From contig NZ_JAPWBR010000008.1 in the NCBI RefSeq assembly GCF_041433555.1, positions 9,478 to 73,477 on the forward strand: 64,000 bases of DNA, in the 5' to 3' direction. Position 1 is the stretch's first letter; each line of letters opens with the position of its first letter. Below the pieces are notes generated by a model. That model saw only the letters and a list, made by a program, of their open reading frames with translations. It was not told the origin of the DNA and did not search any database. Of this stretch, positions 27,075-35,409 are shown one piece after another. The stretch comes from Granulicatella sp041433555 (lineage in GTDB: Bacteria; Bacillota; Bacilli; Lactobacillales; Aerococcaceae). Position numbers and translations under genes: made by a program.

Positions 27075-27347
27075 CTAATTTTGGCGCGACTCTTCGTACA
27101 CTTGCGTATACATGTCGTTTAATGCGTATTCTAAATCAGCCATAATTTTGTGGCCTTCGTTCGCGTGAATTAATCCAAGTGACACTGCGAAATCCACTTG
27201 TTTCGATAAACCAAATAATTGTGTATCGATAATTTCTTCGAATGCTGGGCATTTTGCCAAGCAAAGATGTGTTTTTTGTTTTGAAATGAGTTGATAAATT
27301 TGGTTGGCATTTTCTGTCAACTGAACTAAAGCAGGATTTTGAGTCAT
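27075..27347 (-). CDS. ylaN: YlaN family protein (DUF1507)
   Basis: This 90-residue helical protein matches YlaN: CPAFEEIIDTQLFGLSKQVDF followed by AVSLGLI and a C-terminal helix ALNDMYTQVYEESRQN. In Bacillus subtilis and Staphylococcus aureus YlaN is linked to iron homeostasis and to Fur, and it can be essential. It lies 12 bp before ftsW, the same arrangement as in Bacillus. Start ATG 27347 follows AGGGGAGTG. Confidence 0.9.
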   Translation of the reverse strand: MTQNPALVQLTENANQIYQLISKQKTHLCLAKCPAFEEIIDTQLFGLSKQVDFAVSLGLIHANEGHKIMADLEYALNDMYTQVYEESRQN

Positions 27348-27483
27348 CTCACACTCCCCTTTCTATATTCCATGCTCAAAGCATATACTCTTTTAGTATA
27401 CTTGCATCCACAAAAAAATACCACTAATGCAAGTGGAATTTACTGAAAATTTAGAGTTCGCTGTGGTGCTCTTTATAAAAGAA

Positions 27484-27670
27484 ATGATTCCGCCTTTCCT
27501 AACGGATGTCTTCATAATCACTGTAACGTTGCACCGGTTCGAGCCAATAGGTCTCTCACCTTCGAAGCTTCAAAAGCGGAGTACGGGACAAGTCCCTACT
27601 CCGCTTAATTCACTTTCGATGCGTATCACGTTACTGTAATTATAGAATCCGTTAGTCTTTGCGGAATCAT
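27484..27670. repeat. Foldback element A1
   Basis: The ends ATGATTCCGC and GCGGAATCAT are inverted. Further in, TAACGGAT and ATAATCACTGTAACGT pair with ATCCGTTA and ACGTTACTGTAATTAT. The core (27557-27604) matches 40647-40694 and contains a hairpin GCGGAGTA/TACTCCGC. The whole element can fold on itself. No protein is encoded. Confidence 0.8.
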
Positions 27671-27887
27671 CTTTATGCAGCCAATATTTTTTCTGTTTTC
27701 CACTTTGTTAGTAGTTTTTTTCTGTGCAAGTAACTAAAAGAGAATGCTATCTTTCCATCTAGCTAAAGCTGTGCACTCACTAAATCCTCTTTATGGTTGT
27801 ACAGAAAATCTTTTACGGATCTCTTACTAGGAACTGCTATACACGCTTTCCTTTCCACAAAGGCATTTCTATGACGGCACAAAAAAA

Positions 27888-27987
27888 GCTATTACGGAGT
27901 TCTGCACGGAATCTATAGTAGCAACAACAGCCACCGATACAGCTATTGTCGCTACTATAAAGAGTTCCGTCAGAACGCAGTAATAGC
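27888..27987. repeat. Foldback element B1, at the tex 3' end
   Basis: A left arm starting GCTATTACGGAGTTCTG pairs over about 45 bp with the right arm ending CAGAACGCAGTAATAGC, with an inner ATAGTAGC/GCTACTAT match. It shares the motif CACCGATACAGCTATTGTC with 47192-47210. It lies 8 bp past the tex stop and may act as its terminator. Confidence 0.75.
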
Positions 27988-27994
27988 AGCGTAA

Positions 27995-30190
27995 TTATTT
28001 ATTTTCTGGTCCAATCATAGAGAGTCCGACACGACCTTTTTTAAGGTCAAGCTCCGTCACCCAAACCGTTACGATATCCCCAACCGCAACGACATCACTT
28101 GGATGTTTTACGAAGCCTTTTTTCAATTTCGAAATATGCACAAGGCCATCTTGTTTCACACCGATATCAACGAACGCGCCGAAGTCCACAACGTTACGAA
28201 CGGTTCCTTCTAGTTCCATTCCCACTTGTAAGTCTTCCATCTTCAAGACATCGCTACGTAAGATTGGTCCTGCGACTTCTTCACGCGGATCACGTCCTGG
28301 TTTCAATAATCCATCCAGCACTAATTCCAGTGTTTCTTGTCCGATGCCAAATTCTTCTTTCAACTCTTTCGTATTTAGTCCTTTAAGGGCTTCTTCCAAC
28401 TCTGGTGAACCAAGCGCTAATTTTTCGGCATTGGCTTTTTTCAAAATGGCTTTAGCAACATCATAAGACTCTGGGTGAATGTCAGTGCCGTCAAATGGAT
28501 TCGTTCCATCGATGATTCGTAAGAACCCAACGGCTTGCTCGTAAGCTTTTGGCCCTAAGCGAGGTACTTTCTTCAATTGCGTACGGTTTGTGAACTTACC
28601 GTTTTCGTCACGGAAAGCGACCACGTTGGCTGCTGTTGTTTTCGTTAATCCGGCAATGTGCTCCAAGAGAGCGGCACTCGCAGTATTCACGTTTACCCCA
28701 ACCTTGTTCACGGCTGTTTCAACAACAAAGTCTAACTGCTCATCTAATTGTTTTTCTGGAACGTCATGTTGGTATTGTCCAACTCCAACGGCTTTTGGAT
28801 CAATTTTAACCAATTCTGCTAATGGGTCTTGCAAGCGACGAGCGATGCTAACTGCTGAACGCTCTTCGACTTGGTAATCTGGAAATTCTTGGCGTGCGAT
28901 ATCGCTGGCAGAATACACAGAGGCTCCTGCTTCGCTGACGATGGTATACACAACTTTGCGTGGGATTTGTCGTAATTGTTCCGCCACGAATTGTTCAGAC
29001 TCACGGCTAGCCGTTCCGTTCCCAATCGCTACAAGTGTTACACCATACTGCTCCACGATGCGACGGAATTGTCCGCCTGCTTGAGCGCGTTTGGCTTCTG
29101 AAGCTCCTACGTGAGGGTAAATCACAGACTTCCCAAGCACTTTTCCTGTTTCATCGATTACCGCTAATTTACATCCTGTACGGTATGCTGGGTCGAGCCC
29201 TAAGATGACTTGGCCTTTCATTGGCGCTTGTAATAATAAGTTCTTCAAGTTTTCCCCGAAAATCGCAATCGCTTGTGTTTGTGCCTTTTCACTTAATTCA
29301 TTACGGATTTCGCGTTCAATCGCTGGTCCGATGAATCGTTTGTAGCTTTCTTCAATCGCGCCTTCGACAATCGGTGCAGATGGTGACGACGGATTTTTGA
29401 TTTTCTCTTCTTTAATCTTTGTAAGAGGGTTCGTCACGTCGACTTCAATCGTCACACGCAATACGTCTTCTTTTTCTGCACGGTTTAAGGCAAGAACACG
29501 GTGAGGAACGATGGATTTCACTGGCTCCTCGTAGTCATAGTACATTTCGTAGACTCTCTTCTCGTCGAGCTCTTCTTTCTTCACGACAGACTTCACGATA
29601 CCATTCTTTTGCGTAAATTGACGCAATTGTTTACGGTATTTTGCTTCATCGGAAATCCATTCAGCGATAATTTCTACAGCACCGTTAATGGCATCTTCGA
29701 CCGTTAGAATTGCTTTTTCTTCATTGATAAACGTTGCTGCTTTTTCTTCTACAGAATCTTTCGTCGTCATGAGTAACCATAATGCAAACGGCTCTAGTCC
29801 TGCCTCTTTAGCAATCGTTGCCTTCGTGCGACGTTTTTGTTTATACGGACGATAAATATCTTCTAATGCCGTTAAGGTGGTCGCCTTGCTTAATGCAGCC
29901 GTAATCTCTGGTGTAAGTTTGCCTTGTTCGTCAATAAGACGGCTAATTTCTTCTTTTCGTTTTTCGAAGTTTTCCAAATAACGTTGGCGCTCTTCGATTT
30001 CACGAATTTGCACCTCATCTAACGAACCGGTTTGGTCTTTACGATAACGCGCAATAAACGGTACTGTATTGCCATCTTGCAAGAGGCCTAATACCGTATC
30101 GATTTGTTTTGGTTTATATTGAGTGAGTTCTGCCTTCACAAGCGCTATGGAACGCTCGTAAGCAGTGATTTCAGTTGTTTGTTCTACCAT
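27995..30190 (-). CDS. tex: Tex family RNA-binding protein
   Basis: This 731-residue cytoplasmic protein has the Tex layout: N-terminal helical domain (from TAYERSIALVKAEL), a YqgF/RuvC-like fold (ILGLDPAYRTGCKLAVID), a helix-hairpin-helix region (NVNTASAALLEHIAGLTK; FTNRTQLKKVPRLGPKAYEQ) and a C-terminal S1 domain (GMELEGTVRNVVDFGAFVDI). Tex proteins bind nucleic acid and affect transcription and toxin expression in several pathogens. I start at ATG 30190, preceded by AAAGGGAG; the longer open frame to 30244 has no ribosome site. Confidence 0.93.
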   Translation of the reverse strand: MVEQTTEITAYERSIALVKAELTQYKPKQIDTVLGLLQDGNTVPFIARYRKDQTGSLDEVQIREIEERQRYLENFEKRKEEISRLIDEQGKLTPEITAALSKATTLTALEDIYRPYKQKRRTKATIAKEAGLEPFALWLLMTTKDSVEEKAATFINEEKAILTVEDAINGAVEIIAEWISDEAKYRKQLRQFTQKNGIVKSVVKKEELDEKRVYEMYYDYEEPVKSIVPHRVLALNRAEKEDVLRVTIEVDVTNPLTKIKEEKIKNPSSPSAPIVEGAIEESYKRFIGPAIEREIRNELSEKAQTQAIAIFGENLKNLLLQAPMKGQVILGLDPAYRTGCKLAVIDETGKVLGKSVIYPHVGASEAKRAQAGGQFRRIVEQYGVTLVAIGNGTASRESEQFVAEQLRQIPRKVVYTIVSEAGASVYSASDIARQEFPDYQVEERSAVSIARRLQDPLAELVKIDPKAVGVGQYQHDVPEKQLDEQLDFVVETAVNKVGVNVNTASAALLEHIAGLTKTTAANVVAFRDENGKFTNRTQLKKVPRLGPKAYEQAVGFLRIIDGTNPFDGTDIHPESYDVAKAILKKANAEKLALGSPELEEALKGLNTKELKEEFGIGQETLELVLDGLLKPGRDPREEVAGPILRSDVLKMEDLQVGMELEGTVRNVVDFGAFVDIGVKQDGLVHISKLKKGFVKHPSDVVAVGDIVTVWVTELDLKKGRVGLSMIGPENK

Positions 30191-30235
30191 AGTCAACTCC
30201 CTTTCTGTCTCCTCTATCCTATCATGAAATAAAAG

Positions 30236-30267
30236 GAAAAGCACCTAAGCAAAAATACCTAGGTGCT
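30236..30267 (-). terminator. Terminator of the purine permease gene
   Basis: GCACCTA pairs with TAGGTGC around a 12-base loop and is followed by TTTT on the minus strand, 50 bp past the stop. Confidence 0.7.
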
Positions 30268-30319
30268 CTATTACGACTAAAGTTCAATAAAATTGTTCAA
30301 TATCAGCTGATGTTCACTC

Positions 30320-31783
30320 TTATAGAAGAGCTAAGATAATGAAGTTAAGGATGAATAATCCTGTAGCGACCCATAAAATTGGGTGAATGTCTTTTGCTTT
30401 ACCAGTAATCACTTTGACTAAGCAGTAGAAGATGAATCCTGCTGCGATTCCGTAAGAGATACTGTAGCAAAGTGCCATAAAGATGCCGGCAAAGAACGCT
30501 GGAATGGCTTCGTCCAATTCGTCCCATTTCACATCTGCGAATGAAGAAAGCATCATCACCCCAACGATAATTAACGCTGGTGCTGTCGCTTCTGCAGGAA
30601 CGATGCCCACGAATGGTGCTAATAAGGTTGATAATAGGAAGAGACCTGCTGTAACGACTGCTGTTAAACCAGTACGTCCACCTGCACCGATTCCGGCTGC
30701 ACTTTCAACATAGGTTGTAGTGTTTGAAGTCCCGAAAATCGCCCCGATAGAAGTCCCAATCGCATCTGCGAATAAGGCTTTGTCCATCTTAGAAGAGAAC
30801 CCAGATCCATTTTCAAGTTGACGTTCGTCTTCTTCAGAGAAGATTCCTGTTTTACGACCTGTCCCGATGAAGGTTCCAAGTGTATCAAATGTATCCGATA
30901 AGCTGAATGCAAAAATCGTCATTAATACTAAAGGTAAGCGTGCTGGGTCAGAGAAGAGTTTTACGATTCCTTCCGAACCAAAAGCGGCCAAGAATGTTGT
31001 GCCTAAGTCGTTGAACGCTGCTCCAAGAGAGTTACTTTCGAAACTTACTTTTGATAAATCGACAACCCCCATTGGAATCGCTAAAAGTGTTGTTAAAACA
31101 ATCCCAAGCAAGATAGCTCCACGAACTTTTTTCAATAATAAGACTACAGTAATGACTAAACCAATCACTGCAAGAAGGGCTCCTGGAGATGTGAAGTTTA
31201 CAAGAGATGGAACGATTCCACCATTTGAATTCACGCTGAACACGCCGCCTTTATACGCTTCTGTAGCGACATTATACGCAGCACCATTGACTTGAGTGAT
31301 CGTTTTTGAATCAGAAAGGAATTCTAATAGGTTAGCATTTTTTAAACCGATATAAGCGATGAAAATCCCAATCCCGCCCCCGATGGCATGTTGCATACTG
31401 ACCGGAATGGCTTTAATAATCATCTTACGAACTTTTGTTACAGTAATAAAAATATTGAATAAACCACAAATAAATACCATTGCTAACGCTTCTTGCCAAG
31501 TGAATCCAAGGCCGAAAACGACTGTAAATGTAAAGAACGCGTTTAACCCCATCCCTGGAGCTAATGCGTAAGGAACGTTTGCGAAAAGACCCATCACTAA
31601 TGTGCTGACAACTGTTGCGATAATCGTTGATAAGAATACTGCTTGGAATGGCATCCCTGTTTTACTAAGAATGTTCGGATTGACAAAAATGATGTAGGAC
31701 ATCGCGAAGAATGTCGTTAATCCAGCCAAAAACTCTGTTGAAACGTTCGTGCCGTTCTCTTTCAGTTTAAAAAACTTATCCAT
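30320..31783 (-). CDS. pbuG: Guanine/hypoxanthine permease, NCS2 (AzgA/PbuG type)
   Basis: This 487-residue protein has about 13 membrane helices and imports purine bases by proton symport. Family features: the N-terminal TEFLAGLTTFFAMSYIIFVN, the PGMGLNAFF motif, and ADAIGTSIGAIFGTSNTTTYVESAAG with GVGAGGRTGL-like GIGAGGRTGLT. This motif set fits the AzgA/PbuG/PbuO branch and not the xanthine/uracil branch. ATG 31783 follows AAAGGAGTT. PurBox-like sites upstream suggest PurR control. Substrate within the purines is not certain. Confidence 0.88.
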   Translation of the reverse strand: MDKFFKLKENGTNVSTEFLAGLTTFFAMSYIIFVNPNILSKTGMPFQAVFLSTIIATVVSTLVMGLFANVPYALAPGMGLNAFFTFTVVFGLGFTWQEALAMVFICGLFNIFITVTKVRKMIIKAIPVSMQHAIGGGIGIFIAYIGLKNANLLEFLSDSKTITQVNGAAYNVATEAYKGGVFSVNSNGGIVPSLVNFTSPGALLAVIGLVITVVLLLKKVRGAILLGIVLTTLLAIPMGVVDLSKVSFESNSLGAAFNDLGTTFLAAFGSEGIVKLFSDPARLPLVLMTIFAFSLSDTFDTLGTFIGTGRKTGIFSEEDERQLENGSGFSSKMDKALFADAIGTSIGAIFGTSNTTTYVESAAGIGAGGRTGLTAVVTAGLFLLSTLLAPFVGIVPAEATAPALIIVGVMMLSSFADVKWDELDEAIPAFFAGIFMALCYSISYGIAAGFIFYCLVKVITGKAKDIHPILWVATGLFILNFIILALL

Positions 31784-31824
31784 TGAAATGATAACTCCTT
31801 TTTATTGGTTTATTTGACGACTTA

Positions 31825-31853
31825 AGTATACTAGAACTATTTTCGTTTTACAA
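31825..31853 (-). promoter_or_regulatory. Promoter of the purine permease
   Basis: TTGTAA (31848-31853) and TATACT (31825-31830) on the minus strand are 17 bp apart. Confidence 0.65.
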
Positions 31854-31854
31854 T

Positions 31855-31899
31855 ATCGAACACGTACATTTTAACTTATAAAATTTATTTTTGTTCGTT
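31855..31899 (-). promoter_or_regulatory. Pair of PurBox-like sites
   Basis: CGAAC at 31857-31861 and its complement GTTCG at 31893-31897 face each other across 31 bp, each in an A/T-rich setting (ATATCGAACACG; AAAACGAACAAAAAT on the opposite strand). This matches the PurR PurBox theme of Bacillota. They lie directly upstream of the -35 box. No purine riboswitch signature was seen. Confidence 0.5.
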
Positions 31900-31970
31900 T
31901 TATTTAACTTTATTTTGTTTAAAGATTGTCAAACAAGTGATTTTGTTTCTAAACGCGAATATTAGCAACA

Positions 31971-32001
31971 AAAAAAGAAGTGGTATTCGCCACTCCTTTT
32001 T
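31971..32001 (-). terminator. Terminator of the hypothetical lipoprotein gene
   Basis: AAGAAGTGG pairs with CCACTCCTT (one mismatch) around TATTCG and is followed by a T-run on the minus strand. Confidence 0.7.
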
Positions 32002-32008
32002 CTTTTAG

Positions 32009-32806
32009 TTATTCTTCTATTAATTTAATTCCTTTACGCTCTTTTTCCACCGGTGTCATAAAGTCATGATAATCCCCAGGTTCATCCTCTTCTAGCCCTG
32101 CTTCTGAGAGGCCTACATAATAAGAACCTTTAACTTCTCCTACGTTTGAACCAAAGAACCCTTCTCTCAAGTTTTTTTGAACCCTTACATTCATATACTC
32201 CATCGACTCTTCAGCAAGTTCTTGTACCTCAAATCTTACAATCAACTGCGTTTGGTCTTTTCTATACTCGTCTTCGTCGTATTTCCCAAAGGAGTAGCTG
32301 ACTGGCGAAGGCTTTGGGCTTTCGTATTCTGCGAAATCTACAGCATTGAATTGTTCTCGTAACTCTTTAATTTTTTCATCTATCTTTTCCAATTTTTCTC
32401 GGACTTCCTTAGAATTTCCCTCCTGCCATACTTTAATACTTTCCTTTCTCAGTGCCTCTAATTGGACTTCCAATTTTTCTCGAAGTTTTTGTTTATGGCG
32501 ATAGAAATTGCGTTCAAATTGTTTTTGGGCTAGTTCTAAAATTTGTTTTTCATTTTTCCCGCTTAAATCCCCGAGGTCCAAATCCAATCCTGTATAGGCA
32601 AGCACGTTTCCTTTTCCATCAAAATGATAGACCGCCGTCACCGTGTTATGTGGATCTAACTCTGTTTTCTCTCCGTGATGCACATCCATCCAAATCCTAT
32701 CTGACTGCAACGCATATGGTAGAGGGATTTTTTCCTTTTTTCCGCATGCTGCAAGCATAACAGCTACTACCGACAACAACGCTAGTTTTATCCATGTCTT
32801 CATCAT
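32009..32806 (-). CDS. Hypothetical lipoprotein
   Basis: This 265-residue protein has a lipoprotein signal (MMKTWIKLALLSVVAVMLAAC, Cys21) after a GGAGGAAGA site. A central charged helix-rich region (about 90-160, rich in KEKLE/KIDEKIKELRE) suggests coiled coil. The C-terminus has EDEPGDYHDFMTPVEKERKG. No family is recognised. It would sit on the outer face of the membrane. It is a single-gene unit between the purine permease and metQ, each with its own terminator. Confidence 0.75.
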   Translation of the reverse strand: MMKTWIKLALLSVVAVMLAACGKKEKIPLPYALQSDRIWMDVHHGEKTELDPHNTVTAVYHFDGKGNVLAYTGLDLDLGDLSGKNEKQILELAQKQFERNFYRHKQKLREKLEVQLEALRKESIKVWQEGNSKEVREKLEKIDEKIKELREQFNAVDFAEYESPKPSPVSYSFGKYDEDEYRKDQTQLIVRFEVQELAEESMEYMNVRVQKNLREGFFGSNVGEVKGSYYVGLSEAGLEEDEPGDYHDFMTPVEKERKGIKLIEE

Positions 32807-32875
32807 TCTTCCTCCAACGTTCGAACTTTCACTTTCATTATACTACACGCAATCAGAATCTGCTCCTATTCCAAA

Positions 32876-32911
32876 CAAAAACGCCAGAGCACCATTGTAC
32901 TCTGACGTCTA
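32876..32911 (-). terminator. Terminator of metQ
   Basis: GACGTCAGAGTAC and the matching CTCTGGCGT arm form a stem with small mismatches, followed by TTTTT on the minus strand. Confidence 0.7.
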
Positions 32912-32917
32912 AAGGGA

Positions 32918-33772
32918 TTATTTATCTGAATTCCACACTGGGAAGTATTGTCCTGGTGCGACTTCATCCATTTTTTTCGCTACATCGTCTGTTTGATATA
33001 ATTCAACGATTTTTTTGTATGTTGGGTTGTCAGCATCTGCTGCTTTAACAACGATGATGTTGTAACGATCTTTAGGAATTGTATCTAAGTGGTTTGCATC
33101 TGAGAAGATGTTGTCTTCGATTTTCAAACCAGCATCTTGTGCCATAGAACCATTAATTGAAGCTGCATCAACGTCTTGTAATAAACGTGGTGCTTGTGCT
33201 GATTCTGCTTCGATGATTTCTAAGTTACGAGGGTTGCTTGTGATGTCGGCTAATGAAGCTTTTGTTCCAACGCCGTCTTTTAATGTGATTAAGCCTTCTG
33301 TTTGTAGTGCGACTAATGCACGACCTTGGATAGCTACTTCTTTAGGAACTAATACTTTTGCTTTATCTGGTAAATCTTTTAATGATTTATATTTCGTTGA
33401 GAAATAATATAATGGTGTGATAAATGTTGTACCGATTTCTTTTAAATCAGTTCCTTTATCTTTGTTCCATTGTGCTAAATACGCACGGTGTTGGAACGCG
33501 TTCATTTGAACAGAACCTTCTTCAAGAGCTGTATTTGGTAATACGTAGTCGTTCATTTCTACAACTTCGATATTGATGTTCTCTTTTTTCGCTTTTTCAG
33601 CTACGTAATCCCAGATTTCGTGTGCTGCGCTACCTACTACGGCAACTTTAACTGTTTGTGCTGGAGCTTCAGTTGCTTTTGAAGCCTCGCTAGATTGTTG
33701 TGAACTTTGGTTTCCGCATGCTGCTAAAGTAATTGCTGCAACGGCTGTTAAAAATAAGTGTTTAATTTTCAT
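32918..33772 (-). CDS. metQ: Methionine-binding lipoprotein MetQ (NlpA family)
   Basis: This 284-residue lipoprotein has signal MKIKHLFLTAVAAITLAAC (Cys19), a Ser/Glu-rich spacer, and the NlpA fold (VKVAVVGSAAHEIWDYVAEK; VQMNAFQHRAYL; FITPLYYFSTKYKSLKDL; GSMAQDAGL). It binds methionine for an ABC importer. The metN and metP genes that normally follow are not here; a terminator follows directly. The T-box upstream reads an AUG specifier, which supports the methionine assignment independently of the protein family. Confidence 0.9.
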   Translation of the reverse strand: MKIKHLFLTAVAAITLAACGNQSSQQSSEASKATEAPAQTVKVAVVGSAAHEIWDYVAEKAKKENINIEVVEMNDYVLPNTALEEGSVQMNAFQHRAYLAQWNKDKGTDLKEIGTTFITPLYYFSTKYKSLKDLPDKAKVLVPKEVAIQGRALVALQTEGLITLKDGVGTKASLADITSNPRNLEIIEAESAQAPRLLQDVDAASINGSMAQDAGLKIEDNIFSDANHLDTIPKDRYNIIVVKAADADNPTYKKIVELYQTDDVAKKMDEVAPGQYFPVWNSDK

Positions 33773-33856
33773 TTTGTTTTTCCTCCATTTTCTTACGTTT
33801 GTTGTGTTGGTTGTGAATTACTTTGAAACATTCCTCCTTAAACTGTCGAACACAAT

Positions 33857-34138
33857 AAAAAAATCCTTTGCCCAAATAGGACAAAGGACGATCATTTCAA
33901 AAATACCGTGTTACCACCTTTATTCGTTTATCCATCACTAGATAAACCTCACCCGATTCCACATCTCTGCGTTGAAATCGTACCGCTATAACGGGCGCCC
34001 CGTACTTCCCTTACAATTGTTCAGAAAGTCCGCTCAATGGCCATCTTCCCCATTTCGTCACTACTTAGTTCCACCAACCCTAAGCTCTCTACTCAGTGCC
34101 TCGATGAGTACTCTCCATCTCGATGCGTTATGGATTCC
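33857..34138 (-). promoter_or_regulatory. T-box leader, methionine (AUG) specific
   Basis: The minus strand carries the T-box core AAAGGTGGTAACACGGT (about 33904-33920), followed by a terminator hairpin TCCTTTG/CAAAGGA with a T-run (33857-33888). In stem I, ATGG-AGAGTA-CTCAT faces ATGGG-GAAGATGG-CCAT. The specifier loop side GAAG-ATG-G gives an AUG codon. Uncharged tRNA-Met should favour the antiterminator and switch on metQ. Confidence 0.9.
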
Positions 34139-34166
34139 ATTATACGCTCATTCTTTTCGATGTCAA
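34139..34166 (-). promoter_or_regulatory. Promoter of the metQ T-box transcript
   Basis: TTGACA (34161-34166) and TATAAT (34139-34144) are 16 bp apart on the minus strand, both perfect consensus boxes. Confidence 0.85.
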
Positions 34167-34237
34167 CAAAACTCTTTCATTTATAGACATTTGTTTTTGA
34201 AACAGAAACAAAACCATCAAACTGACTCTAGCATAAA

Positions 34238-34273
34238 GAAAACCTCCACACGAAAGTTCGCGTAGAGGTTAAA
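34238..34273 (-). terminator. Terminator of prsA
   Basis: AACCTC and GAGGTT plus CGAA/TTCG pair in an extended stem just past the prsA stop, with a T-rich tail on the minus strand. Confidence 0.7.
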
Positions 34274-34279
34274 ACAGTC

Positions 34280-35230
34280 TTATTTAGCAACAGTTGTTGT
34301 TGTTTCAGAATCTGCTGCTTGTAAGAAATTCTTCAAAGCATTTTGTAAGCTTTCGTCTGTGATTTTCACGTCAGCAGCTTTCACTAAATCAACCATTGTT
34401 TGGTGTAAGTATGCAGAATCTTTCAATTTCGCATCTAACATTTCTTTTTCCATTTGTTCTTTCATTTCATCAAATGGTTTCTTCTCTTCTTTCGATACTA
34501 ACTTAATGATGTGGTATCCGAATTGAGTTTGAACTGGCGTTTCAGTGATATCTCCAACATTCTTCAAGTCGTAAGCTGCTGTTGAGAATTCAGTTACCAT
34601 GTCTGAACGTTTAAATGGTCCAATTTGTCCGCCTTTTGCAGCTGTACCAGTGTCTGCAGAGTTTGCTTTTGCTAATTCCGCAAAGTCAGCACCATCTTTT
34701 AATTGTTTGATTAATTCTTCAGCTTTTGCTTTAGCAGTTGCTTTTTCCTCATCAGATGCATCAGATTTAGCTGCAATTAAGATATGTTGAACTGTAATTT
34801 GTGGTTCCCACGCATCATAGTACGCTTTGATATCTTCTTCTGAGAAGTTCGCAGCTTTCTTCACTGCTTCTGTCATTAATTTATTTAAGTAAAGTGTTTG
34901 ACGGTATGCGTCTACAGAAGTAATTCCGCTTTGTTGTAAAGCCGCTAATAACCCAGGTTCACCGCCGTATTGAGCTACTAATTTAGCCACTTCTTCATCT
35001 GCAGCTGTTTTAAGAGATTTTGCATCTTCAATAGATCCTTCTAGTACTTTTGTTAATACTAAACGTTGTAGTGTTTGTTCTCCAACTGTGTCTTTCATTG
35101 CTGTCACAAATTCATCTTTTGTAACGTTACCGTATTTAGTAGTCGCAACGTTTTCAGATGATCCATTTGAGCATGCCGCTAATGCGAAAGTTGATGCAAG
35201 CGCTAATGCTCCTACGAATTTTTTCTTCAT
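34280..35230 (-). CDS. prsA: Foldase lipoprotein PrsA (parvulin PPIase)
   Basis: This 316-residue lipoprotein (MKKKFVGALALASTFALAAC, Cys20) folds secreted proteins outside the membrane. It has an N-terminal chaperone domain (to about 135), a parvulin rotamase domain with VQHILIAAK, DFAELAKANSADTG, GGQIGPFKRSDMV and FGYHIIKL, and a C-terminal helical part. The layout is that of PrsA. ATG 35230 follows GGAGAGGG. It is a single-gene unit with a terminator 7 bp past the stop. Confidence 0.93.
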   Translation of the reverse strand: MKKKFVGALALASTFALAACSNGSSENVATTKYGNVTKDEFVTAMKDTVGEQTLQRLVLTKVLEGSIEDAKSLKTAADEEVAKLVAQYGGEPGLLAALQQSGITSVDAYRQTLYLNKLMTEAVKKAANFSEEDIKAYYDAWEPQITVQHILIAAKSDASDEEKATAKAKAEELIKQLKDGADFAELAKANSADTGTAAKGGQIGPFKRSDMVTEFSTAAYDLKNVGDITETPVQTQFGYHIIKLVSKEEKKPFDEMKEQMEKEMLDAKLKDSAYLHQTMVDLVKAADVKITDESLQNALKNFLQAADSETTTTVAK

Positions 35231-35345
35231 AAAATTCCCTCTCCAATCGGTTTTCTTTTTAATCGATGTTATTAATATACCACAGTTTTAAGCTGTTTCC
35301 TAATTTTCCACCCATCTCTTACTTTTTCTTAACTTTCTAAAAAGC

Positions 35346-35375
35346 AAAAGAGCCAGGACCTATTTCCTGACTCTT
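35346..35375 (-). terminator. Terminator of the LysM-3D gene
   Basis: AAGAGTCAGG and CCTGGCTCTT pair with one mismatch around a short loop, followed by TTGCTTT on the minus strand. Confidence 0.75.
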
Positions 35376-35409
35376 CGGTAAGTTAAGTTTAGTTCAAAAA
35401 ATATTGTGA

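Larger units (their letters stand above)
27348..27994. other. Gene-free stretch filled by two foldback elements
   Basis: This 647-bp gap holds the ylaN promoter region (27350-27420), a 187-bp foldback element (27484-27670), a 217-bp linker with no clear content, and a 100-bp foldback element (27888-27987) that abuts the tex stop. Confidence 0.7.

Noticed and set aside
31784..31900. Purine riboswitch upstream of the purine permease
   Set aside because: The conserved loops and core of a purine aptamer are not visible; PurBox-like sites explain the region better.
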